The position numbers and the translations under genes are program-made. Shown piece after piece: positions 1-9,282 of a stretch of 64,000 nt of DNA. Where the stretch lies: NCBI RefSeq assembly GCF_010550245.1, contig NZ_JAAGLU010000002.1:62001-126000 (forward strand), written 5' to 3'. Origin of the DNA: Streptomyces sp. SID12501. Lineage in GTDB: Bacteria; Actinomycetota; Actinomycetes; Streptomycetales; Streptomycetaceae. Position 1 is the first letter of the stretch. Each line of letters starts with the position of its first letter. The notes below the pieces were generated by a model. The model made no database searches, had not been told where the DNA came from, and was given only the letters and a program-made list of their open reading frames with translations.

Positions 1-43
1 TCGCTGTTCGTTATTCGCTGCTTGTCGCTCGCTGGAGGAAGTC

Positions 44-499
44 ATGGGAATCGTCGTTCCGCTCACGCTGCTGCTGATCGTCGGAGCGGTCGCTTCCGTC
101 GTCCTTCTGCGCAGGCAGGCGGGGATGTACACGGCTGCGTCCGGCCTGTCCGGGCTGGACGCCGAGGTCGAGGCCAACCGGTGGGTGGTGCGGCTCGGCG
201 GGAGTCTGGCCGGTCTGCGGCCGGGGGCCGACGAAGCCGCCGCGCAGGCGCTGGCCGAGGCGACCGGACGGCATCACACCGCCCGCGGCCAACTGGCCGC
301 CGCCCGCACGCCCGCCGAGTACGCGCTCGCGAGGCAGACCGCTGTGGAGGGTCTCCAGTACGTCAGCGCCGCCCGCAGCGCCCTCGGGCTCGCGTCCGGT
401 CCGCCGGGCGCCGACGCGGGCGCGGGCGCCGACGACCCGAACGAAGCAACCGCCCGTCGACTCCTGGGAGTTGACGGGCGGTTCGGTGTCACCGTGTAA
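44..499 (+). CDS. Small membrane-anchored protein, unknown function
   Basis: A 151-residue protein. Residues 3-22 are one uninterrupted hydrophobic helix followed by Arg-Arg, so it looks like an N-in signal anchor with the rest exposed as an Ala-rich, probably helical soluble domain (residues 25-125). The last 25 residues are Gly/Ala/Asp rich. The ATG is chosen because a GGAGGAA ribosome site sits 8 bases upstream. It converges with the synthetase gene whose stop lies 22 bases beyond. I recognise no named family and infer only membrane attachment. Confidence 0.72.
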   Translation: MGIVVPLTLLLIVGAVASVVLLRRQAGMYTAASGLSGLDAEVEANRWVVRLGGSLAGLRPGADEAAAQALAEATGRHHTARGQLAAARTPAEYALARQTAVEGLQYVSAARSALGLASGPPGADAGAGADDPNEATARRLLGVDGRFGVTV

Positions 500-520
500 G
501 GCGCGGGCACGGGGCCCGGA

Positions 521-2245
521 TCACTCGGGTGCGCCGCCGAAGCGCTCCTTGTACGTCTCCAGGTCCTCGTCCGTCAGCTTCGCGAACAGCACCGGCGGAA
601 CCGTGAAGGCGGTGCCCGCGGGGACGGCGGACAGCGACTTCGCCTCGTCGGCCGTGACCCACGTCTTCGTGTCACCGTTCAGCGTGAACGCCGCGCGCAT
701 CGTCGCCGCGGTCGCCGGGATGAAGGGTTCCGAGACCACCGCGTAGAGGTGGATGAGGTTCATCGCCGTACGGAGGGTCAGGGCCGCGCCGTCCTGGTCG
801 GTCTTGACCTCCAGCCAGGGGGCCTTCTCCTCCAGGTAGGAGTTGCCCGCCGACCACAGGGCGCGCAGGGCTGCCGCCGCCTTGCGGAACTGGAGAGCCT
901 CCAGCTGGTTCTCGTACTCCGCGAGCAGTTCGGCGATCTGCTCGCCCAGCCTCGCCTCCGCCTCGCCGGCCGCCGTGCCCGCCGGGACCTCGTCGCCGAA
1001 GCGCTTCTTCGAGAAGGAGAGGACGCGGTTGACGAAGTTGCCGAGCGTGTCCGCCAGATCCTTGTTCACCGTGGCCGTGAAGTGCTCCCAGGTGAAGGAG
1101 GAGTCGTCGGACTCGGGGGCGTTGGCGATCAGGAAGTAGCGCCAGTAGTCGGCCGGGAGGATGGCGAGGGCCTGGTCGGTGAAGACGCCCCGCTTCTGGG
1201 ACGTGGAGAACTTTCCGCCGTAGTACGTCAGCCAGTTGAAGGCCTTGACGACGTCGACCTTCTTCCACGGTTCGCGGACGCCGAGTTCCGTGGCCGGGAA
1301 CATCACCGTGTGGAACGGGACGTTGTCCTTCGCCATGAACTCCGTGTAGCGGACGGGGTTGTCGCCGGCGTCGGCCTCGTACCACCAGGACTTCCAGTCC
1401 CTGGTCTCCGGCTGCTCGTCCGACCACTCCTTCGTCGCGCCGATGTACTCGATCGGGGCGTCGAACCAGACGTAGAAGACCTTGCCCTCCGCCGCCAGCT
1501 CCGGCCAGGTGTCCGCCGGGACGGGCACGCCCCAGTCCAGGTCACGGGTGATCGCACGGTCGTGCAGGCCCTCGGTGAGCCACTTGCGGGCGATGGAGGA
1601 GGCGAGGTGGGGCCACTGGCCCTCGTGGGCGGTCACCCACTCCTCGACCTCGTGCTGGAGCTTCGACTGGAGCAGGAAGAGGTGCGTCGTCTCCCGGACC
1701 TCCAGGTCCGTCGAGCCGGAAATCGCGGACCGGGGGTCGATCAGGTCGGTGGGATCGAGCACCCGGGTGCAGTTCTCGCACTGGTCGCCGCGCGCCTTGT
1801 CGTAGCCGCAGTGGGGACAGGTGCCCTCGACGTAGCGGTCCGGCAGGAAGCGGCCGTCGGTGGGGCTGTACACCTGGCGGATCGCACGCTCTTCGATGAA
1901 GCCGTTCTCGTGGAGGCGGCGGGCGAAGTGCTGGGTGATCTCCCTGTTCTGCGGACTGGAACTCCGGCCGAAGTAGTCGAAGGCCAGCGCGAACCCGTCG
2001 TACACCGCCTTCTGCGCGTCGTGCGCCTGCGCGCAGAACTCCGCTACGGGGATGCCCTGCTCCTTCGCGGCCAGCTCGGCCGGCGTGCCGTGCTCGTCCG
2101 TCGCGCAGATGTAGAGGACGTCGTGCCCGCGCTGGCGGAGGTAACGGGAGTAGACGTCCGCCGGGAGCATGGACCCCACCATGTTGCCCAGGTGCTTGAT
2201 CCCGTTGATGTACGGAAGGGCGCTGGTGATGAGGTGTCGAGCCAT
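521..2245 (-). CDS. metG: Methionyl-tRNA synthetase, KFSTS-type (first of two MetRS)
   Basis: Class I aminoacyl-tRNA synthetase of 574 residues that charges tRNA-Met. The HIGH-type signature is HLGN at residues 18-21. A CxxC-x11-CxxC-like zinc knuckle (CPHCG...CENC) lies near residues 142-160. The KMSKS loop is replaced by KFSTSQ near residue 345, a variant known in a distinct MetRS lineage. It lacks a C-terminal tRNA-binding extension. I start at [12 protein letters not shown] rather than 23 codons upstream because the Rossmann core begins there and GGGAGC lies about 10 bases upstream. A second, clearly different MetRS lies at 3467-5074. Such second copies can confer resistance to MetRS inhibitors in other bacteria; that role here is inference. 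Confidence 0.93.
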   Translation of the reverse strand: MARHLITSALPYINGIKHLGNMVGSMLPADVYSRYLRQRGHDVLYICATDEHGTPAELAAKEQGIPVAEFCAQAHDAQKAVYDGFALAFDYFGRSSSPQNREITQHFARRLHENGFIEERAIRQVYSPTDGRFLPDRYVEGTCPHCGYDKARGDQCENCTRVLDPTDLIDPRSAISGSTDLEVRETTHLFLLQSKLQHEVEEWVTAHEGQWPHLASSIARKWLTEGLHDRAITRDLDWGVPVPADTWPELAAEGKVFYVWFDAPIEYIGATKEWSDEQPETRDWKSWWYEADAGDNPVRYTEFMAKDNVPFHTVMFPATELGVREPWKKVDVVKAFNWLTYYGGKFSTSQKRGVFTDQALAILPADYWRYFLIANAPESDDSSFTWEHFTATVNKDLADTLGNFVNRVLSFSKKRFGDEVPAGTAAGEAEARLGEQIAELLAEYENQLEALQFRKAAAALRALWSAGNSYLEEKAPWLEVKTDQDGAALTLRTAMNLIHLYAVVSEPFIPATAATMRAAFTLNGDTKTWVTADEAKSLSAVPAGTAFTVPPVLFAKLTDEDLETYKERFGGAPE

Positions 2246-2368
2246 CGGGGTGCTGCTCCCAGGTTGGTTTCCTGCTGCTTCGCGAACGTTGAAATCGTAG
2301 CCGTGAGTGGACACCTGCGGCGCCGGTATATACTACGTGAGTCGCATATCTATATTGGGAGGTCTGTC
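2246..2368. promoter_or_regulatory. Divergent promoter/operator between metG copy and vapBC
   Basis: This 123-base gap serves the leftward synthetase and the rightward vapBC operon. It holds a clearly AT-rich island (2326-2360) including the palindrome GTATATAC at 2326-2333 and a TATACT hexamer at 2329-2334 usable as a -10 for vapB. The opposite strand gives TATATA for the synthetase. VapBC complexes normally bind such palindromes to repress themselves, so the synthetase may be co-controlled. No T-box leader signature was seen. Confidence 0.5.
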
Positions 2369-2578
2369 ATGTCGAAGCTGCTCATCGAGGTCGACGACGA
2401 GGCTCTGGCGGAGGCTCAGGTCCTGCTCGGCACCAAGACCAAGAAGGACACCGTCAACACCGCGCTGCTGGAAGTCGCCAAGCGGCGCAGCCGGGCCATA
2501 GCGCTGGCCAAGCTCCGTGAGAGGGGAGCGCGCGGCGACTTCGACATCCTTCTGGACAAAAGGAACTACCGCCGGTGA
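2369..2578 (+). CDS. vapB: VapB-type antitoxin
   Basis: A 69-residue protein. Residues 1-10 ([10 protein letters not shown]) form the beta strand of a ribbon-helix-helix DNA-binding domain, followed by a helix with [13 protein letters not shown], the pattern of VapB antitoxins that pair with PIN toxins. The C-terminal part ([14 protein letters not shown]) is the expected toxin-wrapping tail. TTGGGAGG lies upstream of the ATG. The stop overlaps the toxin start by four bases (GTGA), implying translational coupling. The antitoxin should neutralise VapC and autorepress the operon. Confidence 0.88.
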   Translation: MSKLLIEVDDEALAEAQVLLGTKTKKDTVNTALLEVAKRRSRAIALAKLRERGARGDFDILLDKRNYRR

Positions 2579-3030
2579 GTGATCTCTCGTATCTGATCGA
2601 CACCTCGGCAGCCGTCCGCTTGCTCAGCAGCGATGCGTACGACGAGAACTGGGGTCAAGTGCTCGACAACGGGCTGGTGGCGCTGTGTGATCTGACCGAG
2701 TTGGAGATCCTCTTCTCCGCTCGCGGGCGGTCGGACCGCGAAGGTGTCCAGGAGGAGCTGCGCCAGCTGTTCAGCTGGACGCTGATGCCCGACGGCATCT
2801 ATCAGCGCGCTCGCGAGGTGCAGCAGCTGCTCACCGACAACGGCGAGCACCGCTCGGCCGGACCTGTCGACCTGCTCGTGGCCGCCACGGCCGAGTTGTC
2901 GGGCCTGACCCTGCTCCACCACGACCGGGACCTCGACACCGTCGCCCGCCGCACGGGCCAGTCGACGGTCTGGCTGGCCGAACCCGAGACCATCGAGTCC
3001 CCCGAGTCCATAGAGTCCATAGAGTCCTGA
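2575..3030 (+). CDS. vapC: VapC-type PIN-domain ribonuclease toxin
   Basis: A 151-residue PIN-domain protein. The four acidic metal-binding positions can be seen: D9 in LIDTSAAV, E42 or E44 in TELEILFS, D99 in PVDLLVAA and D117 in HHDRDLDT. Family members are Mg-dependent endoribonucleases that cut tRNAs (initiator tRNA-fMet in enterobacteria) or rRNA loops. Start is GTG inside the vapB stop. The C-terminus ends in a short repeat ([12 protein letters not shown]) from repeated 'gagtccata' units at DNA level. Its position between two MetRS genes is notable. Confidence 0.9.
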   Translation: MSDLSYLIDTSAAVRLLSSDAYDENWGQVLDNGLVALCDLTELEILFSARGRSDREGVQEELRQLFSWTLMPDGIYQRAREVQQLLTDNGEHRSAGPVDLLVAATAELSGLTLLHHDRDLDTVARRTGQSTVWLAEPETIESPESIESIES

Positions 3031-3060
3031 ACGTGGGCGTGGCCCCGTGGCCTCGTGCTG

Positions 3061-3339
3061 TCAGGACTCCTCGTCCTCGCCGGTGGCCATGCGGAACGGC
3101 CCCGCTGTTCCGGGAGCGAAGTACAGCGTGAGTCCGTCTTCCACGACCACCTCGATGGGGTCGCTCACTTGCAGCAGCCTGTTCAGTTCGGCCTCAAGTG
3201 ATTGACGCGTCGTGTCCGTGGCCTGCCTGCGGCCACACGTGAAGTCGCCCTTCGCCCCGAAGGGTCGCCCCAGAGGGCGGGCTCCCCGAACGCCGTGCCA
3301 CTCGCCCGTGGCCCAGATCTCCAGCTTTTTGTACGCCAT
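3061..3339 (-). CDS. Small hypothetical protein
   Basis: A 92-residue acidic-tailed protein starting MAYKKLEIWATG. GGGGA sits about 10 bases before this ATG; the longer frame to 3438 is rejected because it would run through the hairpin at 3394-3421. The C-terminal half (SLEAELNRLLQVSDPIEVVVEDGLTL, about residues 50-75) reads like an amphipathic helix followed by a beta strand. No family recognised. It lies downstream of metG on the same strand, after a probable terminator, and converges on vapC. Confidence 0.5.
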   Translation of the reverse strand: MAYKKLEIWATGEWHGVRGARPLGRPFGAKGDFTCGRRQATDTTRQSLEAELNRLLQVSDPIEVVVEDGLTLYFAPGTAGPFRMATGEDEES

Positions 3340-3393
3340 GGACGCAGGGTCCCCCGGGCGGCACGCAGCCGCACCCGGAAAGTTGTGCGGGGT

Positions 3394-3421
3394 CCCGGGA
3401 ACGAACGGCTTGTTCCCAGGG
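3394..3421 (-). terminator. Hairpin after metG
   Basis: Inverted repeat: the arm CCCGGGAAC pairs with GTTCCCAGGG across a 9-base loop, with one bulge. It lies 45 bases downstream of the metG stop on the minus strand. There is no U tract, which is usual in streptomycetes. Confidence 0.5.
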
Positions 3422-3466
3422 CCCCGCCACGTACTCATGTGCTCGCGTACGTGCTGGGCGTTCGGA

Positions 3467-5074
3467 CTACGCGTTCGGCTTCTCCTCCAGGCGAGGGAAG
3501 AGCACCGCGCCCTTGGTGATCGTCGCGCCCGCCGGGAGCCGGCCCCAGGTGGCGGCGTCGGTGATCCGCTGGTCGGGGAGCGCGCCGAGGACGGCGTCCG
3601 CGCCGAGGGAGTCCCAGAGCTTCTGCGAGGTGTCGGGCATGACCGGGTTGAGCAGGACCGCCATCGCGCGGAGCGACTCCGCGGCCGTGTAGAGGATCGT
3701 CGCCAGGCGGGCCCTGCCCTCCGGCGACTCGTCCTTCGCGACCTTCCAGGGCTCCTGCTCAGTGATGTAGCCGTTGACCTGCTTCACGAAGTCGAAGATC
3801 GCGAGGATTCCGCCCTGGAAGTCCAGCTCCTCGCCGATCTTCCGGTCGGCCTCGGCGACGGCCTTCGCCAGGCCGTTCTGGACCGCCTTCTCCGCGTCGC
3901 CTGCGGCCGTGGCCTCCGGCAGCGCACCGCCGAAGTACTTGCCGACCATGGCGGCCACGCGGGAGGCGAGGTTGCCGTAGTCGTTGGCGAGCTCGCTCGT
4001 GTAGCGGGCGGTGAAGTCCTCCCACGAGAAGGAGCCGTCGCCGCCGAACGCGATCGCACGCAGGAAGTACCAGCGGTAGGCGTCCACACCGAAGTGCGAG
4101 GTCAGGTCCTGCGGCTTGATGCCGGTCAGGCTCGACTTGGACATCTTCTCGCCGCCGACCATCAGCCAGCCGTGACCGAAGACCCGGCCCGGTACGGGCA
4201 GGCCCTGCGCCATCAGCATCGCGGGCCAGATCACCGCGTGGAAGCGGAGGATGTCCTTGCCGACCAGGTGCACATCGGCCGGGAAGGTCTCCTCGAACTT
4301 CGCTTGGTCGGCGCCGTAACCGACGGCCGTCGCGTAGTTGAGGAGCGCGTCGACCCAGACATAGATGACGTGCTTGTCGTCCCACGGGATCGGGACGCCC
4401 CAGTCGAAGGCCGACCGCGAGATCGACAGGTCCTGCAGGCCCTGCTTGACGAAGTTCACGACCTCGTTGCGGGCGGACTCGGGCTGGATGAAGTTGGGGT
4501 TGGCCTCGTAGAGGGCCAGCAGCTTCTCGCCGTACTCGCTCAGCTTGAAGAAGTAGTTCTCCTCCTTGAGGAGCTCCACCGGCTTCTTGTGGATCGGGCA
4601 GAGCTTCGTGCCGTCCTCGGCCTCGATGAGGTCGCCCGGGAGCTTGTACTCCTCGCAGCCCACGCAGTACGGGCCCTCGTAGCCGCCCTTGTAGATCTCG
4701 CCCTTGTCGTGCAGATCCTGGACGAACTCCTGGACGCGGTCCGTGTGCCGCTTCTCCGTCGTACGGATGAAGTCGTTGTTCGCGATGTTCAGGTGTTCCC
4801 AGAGAGGCTTCCAGGCTTCGTCGACGAGCTTGTCCGCCCACTGCTGCGGGCTGACGCCGTTCGCCTCCGCGGTGCGCATGATCTTCTGACCGTGCTCGTC
4901 CGTGCCGGTGAGGTACCACACCCTCTCGCCGCGCTGACGGTGCCAGCGCGTGAGCACGTCGCCTGCGACGGTCGTGTAGGCGTGGCCCAGGTGAGGAGCG
5001 TCGTTGACGTAATAAATGGGGGTGGAGACGTAGTACGCCTTCCCGCCCTGCTTCTCGGATCCAGTGGCCACCAT
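3467..5074 (-). CDS. metG: Methionyl-tRNA synthetase, canonical KMSKS type
   Basis: A 535-residue MetRS. The HIGH motif is HLGH in VNDAPHLGHAYTT (about residues 23-35); KMSKSSLTG is intact near residues 306-314; an anticodon-binding helical domain follows with the usual NDYGNLASRV segment. A partial zinc knuckle (CVGC...CPIH) is seen near residues 130-150. This short form without a C-terminal EMAP domain is the usual actinobacterial housekeeping enzyme. Start at MVATGSEKQ; the core fold begins at residue 12. The two MetRS genes are too different to be a recent duplication and probably have different histories. Confidence 0.95.
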   Translation of the reverse strand: MVATGSEKQGGKAYYVSTPIYYVNDAPHLGHAYTTVAGDVLTRWHRQRGERVWYLTGTDEHGQKIMRTAEANGVSPQQWADKLVDEAWKPLWEHLNIANNDFIRTTEKRHTDRVQEFVQDLHDKGEIYKGGYEGPYCVGCEEYKLPGDLIEAEDGTKLCPIHKKPVELLKEENYFFKLSEYGEKLLALYEANPNFIQPESARNEVVNFVKQGLQDLSISRSAFDWGVPIPWDDKHVIYVWVDALLNYATAVGYGADQAKFEETFPADVHLVGKDILRFHAVIWPAMLMAQGLPVPGRVFGHGWLMVGGEKMSKSSLTGIKPQDLTSHFGVDAYRWYFLRAIAFGGDGSFSWEDFTARYTSELANDYGNLASRVAAMVGKYFGGALPEATAAGDAEKAVQNGLAKAVAEADRKIGEELDFQGGILAIFDFVKQVNGYITEQEPWKVAKDESPEGRARLATILYTAAESLRAMAVLLNPVMPDTSQKLWDSLGADAVLGALPDQRITDAATWGRLPAGATITKGAVLFPRLEEKPNA

Positions 5075-5137
5075 GGCGAAATCCTACTGGCCGAGGGGGG
5101 ATTGGCTCACTGCGATTTCGGCTGAGGGGATTACGGG

Positions 5138-5170
5138 GACAGGGCCCGGGGTATGCCCCCGGGCCCTGTC
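5138..5170 (-). terminator. Strong hairpin after the VWA gene
   Basis: A perfect 14-bp stem (GACAGGGCCCGGGG paired with its complement) and a 5-base loop (tatgc), 38 bases beyond the stop of the VWA gene on the minus strand and upstream of metG. Expected to separate the two transcripts. Confidence 0.65.
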
Positions 5171-5207
5171 GGTCGTCGTGTGTTCGGTTTTACGAGCGTT
5201 ACGGGTG

Positions 5208-6836
5208 TTACGGGCGCCAGTTGGCCAGTACGCCCTCGTACAGCTCCGTGTCCGTCAGCTCGCGGGGGGTCGGGCCCGCGTGGAAGAAGGACGTGTTGGA
5301 CGTCTTGAGCTTGCGGAGGTAGTCGAAGGCCTTGTTCTCCGGCTCGCCGAACGCGACGAAGGAGAAGAAGAGGGCGGGGTGCTTCGCCGCCGCGTCCGTG
5401 AGGGACTGGGTGGCGGGGGTCTTGGCGTCCGGGGCGCCGTCCGTCTGGAAGACGATCAGGGCGGGGTGTTCGGTGCCGGACTTCTCGTAGTGCTTGACGA
5501 TCTCCTCCACGGCCGCGTGGTAGCTCGTACGGCCCATGCGGCCGAGGGAGGCGTGGAGTTCGTCGATCTTGTTGTCGTGGTCGGAGAGGGTCAGCTCGCC
5601 GGTGCCGTCCAGTTCCGTGGAGAAGAAGACGACGTGGACGGTCGCCTCGGGGTCGAGGTGGGCGGCGAGGGCGAGGGTCTGCTCGCCGAGGGCCTGGGCG
5701 GAGCCGTCCTTGTAGTACGGGCGCATTGACGCGCTGCGGTCCAGGACGAGGTAGACCTTGGCGGGGGTGTTGTTGAGGTTGAGGGCGGTGAGGGTGGTGG
5801 CGGCGGAGTTGTACGCGGTGAGGAGGCTTGCGGGTACGGCCTCGGTCTCGGCCTCGGCTTCGCCGTCGGCCGTGTCCGTTTCCCCACCCGGACCACTCGC
5901 ACCATCCGTGGCGCCTTCGTTTTCGGGTGCGGGTGGACCCTGTGGGGCTTCCTCCGCGTCGGCGGCTGCCGGTTCCAGTTCCTCGGACTCGACCTCGGGT
6001 GCAGACTCCGGTTCCGGTTCCGGTTCCGCCGTCACCTCGGCCTCCGGCTCGGGAGCGGGCTCCTCCGCGACGGGCTCGGGGACTGCTTCGACGATCGGTT
6101 CGGGTTCGGGCTCGGTTTCGGCGACCGCTTCGACCTCGGGCTCCGGCTCCGGGGCGACCTCGGTCACCTCGGCGGCAGGCTCGGGCGCCGGAGCCGGCTC
6201 CTCGGCGACAGGCTCGGCCTCGGGCTCGGGGGTCACCTCGGCCAGCGGTTCCGGCTCCGGTGCCGCCTCGACGACAGGTTCCGGTTCCGGTTCCGGTTCC
6301 AGTTCCGGTGTCACCTCGGCGACCGGTTCGGCCTCCGGCGCGGTCTCGGTGACCGGCTCAGGATCCGCCTCCACCTCAGGCTCAACCTCTGCCTTGGTCT
6401 CAACCTCTGCCTCGACCTCCGCCTCGGCCACAGGCTCCGCCTCGGCCACCGGCTCCGGCTTGGTCTCCGCCGCAACCTCGGTCTCCGGCTCGACCTCGAC
6501 CTCAGCCACTGGCTCAGCCACCTCAGCCACTGGCTCAGCCACCGGCTCAGTCGCCTCAGCCACCGGCTTCACCGGCTCGTCCACCGGCCTGGACGGCTTG
6601 GGGACCGTTACGTTGTCGAAGGCTGCCGAGACGAGGTCGTCCACCACCGAGGGGGCCTCTGCGGGCTTCGGTGTCGGGGACTGGGTCAGGGTCGGTTCTG
6701 GGGACGGTGCCGGAATCTTCGGCTCGGCGACCCCCTGCTGAGGAACCGACTCCGCCTCCCGCGCGGGCGCCGCCTCGGCGTCACGCCCCTTGCGTGACTT
6801 GCCGAACGCGTTCCGCAGGAGAGTGAGAATGCCCAT
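5208..6836 (-). CDS. VWA-domain protein (TerF-like) with long Glu/Pro/Val-rich spacer
   Basis: 542 residues in three parts. Residues 1-25 ([17 protein letters not shown]) form a short basic amphipathic leader. Residues about 70-335 are a low-complexity spacer of alternating Glu, Pro, Val and Ala (units such as [16 protein letters not shown]), in places built of exact 6-bp DNA repeats. Residues about 355-540 are a von Willebrand A domain with the MIDAS motif DRSAS in [10 protein letters not shown], a later Thr (GRTSYH) and QTDGAPDAK. This VWA type resembles TerF of tellurium/stress gene clusters; no ter neighbours are adjacent, although a TerD fusion lies at 51080. ATG has AAGGG 9 bases upstream. 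Probably a cytoplasmic metal-dependent protein-binding factor. Confidence 0.8.
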   Translation of the reverse strand: MGILTLLRNAFGKSRKGRDAEAAPAREAESVPQQGVAEPKIPAPSPEPTLTQSPTPKPAEAPSVVDDLVSAAFDNVTVPKPSRPVDEPVKPVAEATEPVAEPVAEVAEPVAEVEVEPETEVAAETKPEPVAEAEPVAEAEVEAEVETKAEVEPEVEADPEPVTETAPEAEPVAEVTPELEPEPEPEPVVEAAPEPEPLAEVTPEPEAEPVAEEPAPAPEPAAEVTEVAPEPEPEVEAVAETEPEPEPIVEAVPEPVAEEPAPEPEAEVTAEPEPEPESAPEVESEELEPAAADAEEAPQGPPAPENEGATDGASGPGGETDTADGEAEAETEAVPASLLTAYNSAATTLTALNLNNTPAKVYLVLDRSASMRPYYKDGSAQALGEQTLALAAHLDPEATVHVVFFSTELDGTGELTLSDHDNKIDELHASLGRMGRTSYHAAVEEIVKHYEKSGTEHPALIVFQTDGAPDAKTPATQSLTDAAAKHPALFFSFVAFGEPENKAFDYLRKLKTSNTSFFHAGPTPRELTDTELYEGVLANWRP

Positions 6837-7168
6837 GTGCGCAACCCTTCACGTGAGTTGTAGCCGTCAATCCCTGGCCAGGACGGACACGTAAGGTTAG
6901 CGGTCCGGATTGACGATCTTCGGCAGGGTCTTTCACGGAACCCGGCGGGCGTCAAGGGCGCCACTTCGCCAACCTCGCGCCCCGCCCCCCAGCAGGCATG
7001 GGCCGGGCCTGCGGCAGGTCCCGTCCGCATCTTCCCCGCACCCCAATACCCCTACCGCTCCCACGGGTTCACCCTTCGTTCACCTGGCGTCCCCACCGTC
7101 GCACTTCCGTCCGCCTAGCGTCACGCTGACACCAAAGGCACGTATAGGGACACCATGGGGAGAGTAAA
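6837..7168. promoter_or_regulatory. Intergenic control region of the VWA gene and phoX
   Basis: A 332-base divergent spacer with no gene. Its right half carries the PHO box described separately and a TATAGG hexamer (7143-7148) that could be the phoX -10. GGGGAGAG directly precedes the GTG of phoX. The left half must hold the VWA promoter, but no clear -35/-10 pair is visible. Confidence 0.5.
7067..7088 (+). promoter_or_regulatory. PHO box (PhoP-type direct repeats)
   Basis: Two adjacent 11-base units, GTTCACCCTTC and GTTCACCTGGC, share the GTTCACC core. This is the streptomycete PhoP direct-repeat arrangement (11-nt units). It lies 81 bases before phoX, so phosphate-starvation activation by PhoR-PhoP is predicted. 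Confidence 0.85.
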
Positions 7169-9259
7169 GTGCGAAAGCTGCTGCCGTTGATCGGATCGTC
7201 GTCCGGATCGCATCCTGGCGGCCGGTCAGCGATGACCTGCCGTTTCCGGTGCGGTGACGCCTGTTTCCACGAGGTTCCCAACACCAGCGCCAACGAGTAC
7301 CTCGGCGATGTGATCGCCGGTGCTCTCAGCCGCCGCTCCGTGATGCGCGCCGCCGCCGTCGTCACCGTGGCCACCGCGGCCGGTACCGCCGTGAACGTCG
7401 TCGGCGCCGAGGGCGCGGAAGCAGCCACCGCAGCCTCCCACCCTCACCCCTCCGCCTCCCCTTCCTCCTCCGTCTCCTCCTCTTCCGTGCCGCGCGGCCT
7501 GCGCTTCACCCCTGTCGCGCCCAACACCGCCGACGCTGTGACCGTCCCCGGCGGGTATGGCCAGAACGTCGTCATCCGCTGGGGCGAGCCCATCCTCCGT
7601 GGCGCCCCCGCCTTCGACCCGGAGGAGCAGACCGCCGCCGCGCAGGCCGGTCAGTTCGGGTACAACAACGACTTCCTCGCGCTGCTCCCCCTCCACGGGA
7701 ACCAGAAGCTCCTGGTCGCCAACCACGAGTACACCGACGAGATCCTGATGTTCCGCGGCTACGACGCCGCCAACCCCACCCGCGAGCAGGTCGAGGTCGC
7801 CTGGGCGGCGCACGGGCTGTCCGCCGTCGTGGTCGAGGGCGACCGGCGTACCGGCAAGCTCACCCCCGTACTCCGCCACCCGCTCAACCGCCGTGTCACC
7901 GCCACCACCGAGTTCCGGATCACGGGACCGGCCGCCGGGTCCGATCTCCTCAGGACCTCCACCGACCCGACCGGGCGGAAGGTCCTCGGCACGCTCAACA
8001 ACTGCTCCGGGGGCACCACGCCGTGGGGGACGACCCTGCACGGCGAGGAGAACTTCAACCAGTACTTTGCCAACTCCTCCCGCGACACCGACAAGCGGTA
8101 CGGCATCGGCACCGGCGCCACCGAGCGCAAGTGGGAGCGGTTCGACAAGCGGTTCGACGTCGCGCAGGAGCCCAACGAGGTCCACCGGTTCGGGTATGTC
8201 GTGGAGTTCGACCCTTACGATCCCTCCTCCACACCCCGCAAGCACACCGCCCTCGGACGCTTCAAGCACGAGGCCGCCACCATCCGGATGACCTCGGACG
8301 GGCGTCCCGTCGTCTACACCGGCGACGACGAGCGCTTCGACTACTTCTACAAGTTCGTCGGCAGCAAGCGGATGCGGCACGGGGACTCGCGCTCCGTCCG
8401 GGAGCACAACCTCTCCCTTCTCGACGAGGGCACGCTGTACGTCGCCAAGCTCACCGGTGACTCCCCCGCCATCGAGATCGACGGGAGCGGGAAGCTGCCC
8501 GCCGACGGTGAGTTCGACGGCAGCGGTACGTGGATTCCGCTGGCGACCGCCACCGCCAAGGGCGCCGTCTCGCACGTCGACGGCATGACCGCCGAGGAGG
8601 TCTTCGTCTTCACGCGGCTCGCCGGGGACAAGGTCGGCGCCACCAAGATGGACCGGCCCGAGGACATCGAGCCCAACCCGGTCACCGGCAAGGTCTATGT
8701 CGCCCTCACCAACAACAGCAACCGGGGCAAGGCCGGCTTCGCCGCCGCCGACGAGGCCAACCCGCGCAACTCCAACAAGCACGGGCAGATCCTGGAGCTG
8801 ACCGAGCGCTGGAACCGCGCCGAGAGCACCTCGTTCGCCTGGACGCTCTTCCTCGTCGCCGGTGACCCCAAGGACCCCGCCACCTACTTCGCGGGCTTCC
8901 CGAAGGACGACGTCAGCCCGATCTCCTGCCCCGACAACGTCGCCTTCGACCGTCACGGCAACCTGTGGATCTCCACGGATGGCAGCCAACTCGGCTCCCA
9001 CGACGGCCTGTTCGGCGTCGCGACGAAGGGTGCCCGGCGCGGTGAGCTCAAGCAGTTCCTGACCGTGCCGACCGGCGCCGAGACCTGCGGTCCGGTCATC
9101 GGGGAGCGCCAGGTGCTCGTCGCCGTGCAGCACCCGGGCGAGATCGACGGCGCCTCGGTGGAGAAGCCCGCCAGCACGTGGCCCGACGGACCGGGGAAGA
9201 TCGTCCGCCCGGCGGTCGTCGCCGTGTGGCGTACGGACGGCTGCGACATCGGCGTCTGA
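7169..9259 (+). CDS. phoX: PhoX-family alkaline phosphatase (DUF839), Tat-exported
   Basis: 696 residues. An extended N-region carries the conserved FRCGDACFHEVPNTSAN segment, then a twin-arginine motif SRRSVM near residue 56 and a hydrophobic Ala/Val stretch, so export by Tat in folded form is expected. The remainder is a DUF839/PhoX beta-propeller: NHEYTDE, LNNCSGGTTPWGT, LHGEENF, NEVHRFGYVVE and RPEDIEPNP are typical ligands for its Fe/Ca cluster. It hydrolyses phosphate esters outside the cell under phosphate limitation. GTG start chosen for the GGGGAG site; an in-frame alternative is not better supported. The upstream PHO box agrees with the assignment. Confidence 0.93.
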   Translation: MRKLLPLIGSSSGSHPGGRSAMTCRFRCGDACFHEVPNTSANEYLGDVIAGALSRRSVMRAAAVVTVATAAGTAVNVVGAEGAEAATAASHPHPSASPSSSVSSSSVPRGLRFTPVAPNTADAVTVPGGYGQNVVIRWGEPILRGAPAFDPEEQTAAAQAGQFGYNNDFLALLPLHGNQKLLVANHEYTDEILMFRGYDAANPTREQVEVAWAAHGLSAVVVEGDRRTGKLTPVLRHPLNRRVTATTEFRITGPAAGSDLLRTSTDPTGRKVLGTLNNCSGGTTPWGTTLHGEENFNQYFANSSRDTDKRYGIGTGATERKWERFDKRFDVAQEPNEVHRFGYVVEFDPYDPSSTPRKHTALGRFKHEAATIRMTSDGRPVVYTGDDERFDYFYKFVGSKRMRHGDSRSVREHNLSLLDEGTLYVAKLTGDSPAIEIDGSGKLPADGEFDGSGTWIPLATATAKGAVSHVDGMTAEEVFVFTRLAGDKVGATKMDRPEDIEPNPVTGKVYVALTNNSNRGKAGFAAADEANPRNSNKHGQILELTERWNRAESTSFAWTLFLVAGDPKDPATYFAGFPKDDVSPISCPDNVAFDRHGNLWISTDGSQLGSHDGLFGVATKGARRGELKQFLTVPTGAETCGPVIGERQVLVAVQHPGEIDGASVEKPASTWPDGPGKIVRPAVVAVWRTDGCDIGV

Positions 9260-9282
9260 GCCGGTCGGGTTCGGTGAGCGGC

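Noticed and set aside
2246..2368. T-box leader for the first MetRS
   Set aside because: No antiterminator motif or specifier stem, and the spacer is too short.
5758..6741. 327-codon Ser/Gly-repeat frame antisense to the VWA gene
   Set aside because: Mirror image of the Glu/Pro/Val repeats on the other strand; no start signal and no independent coding evidence.
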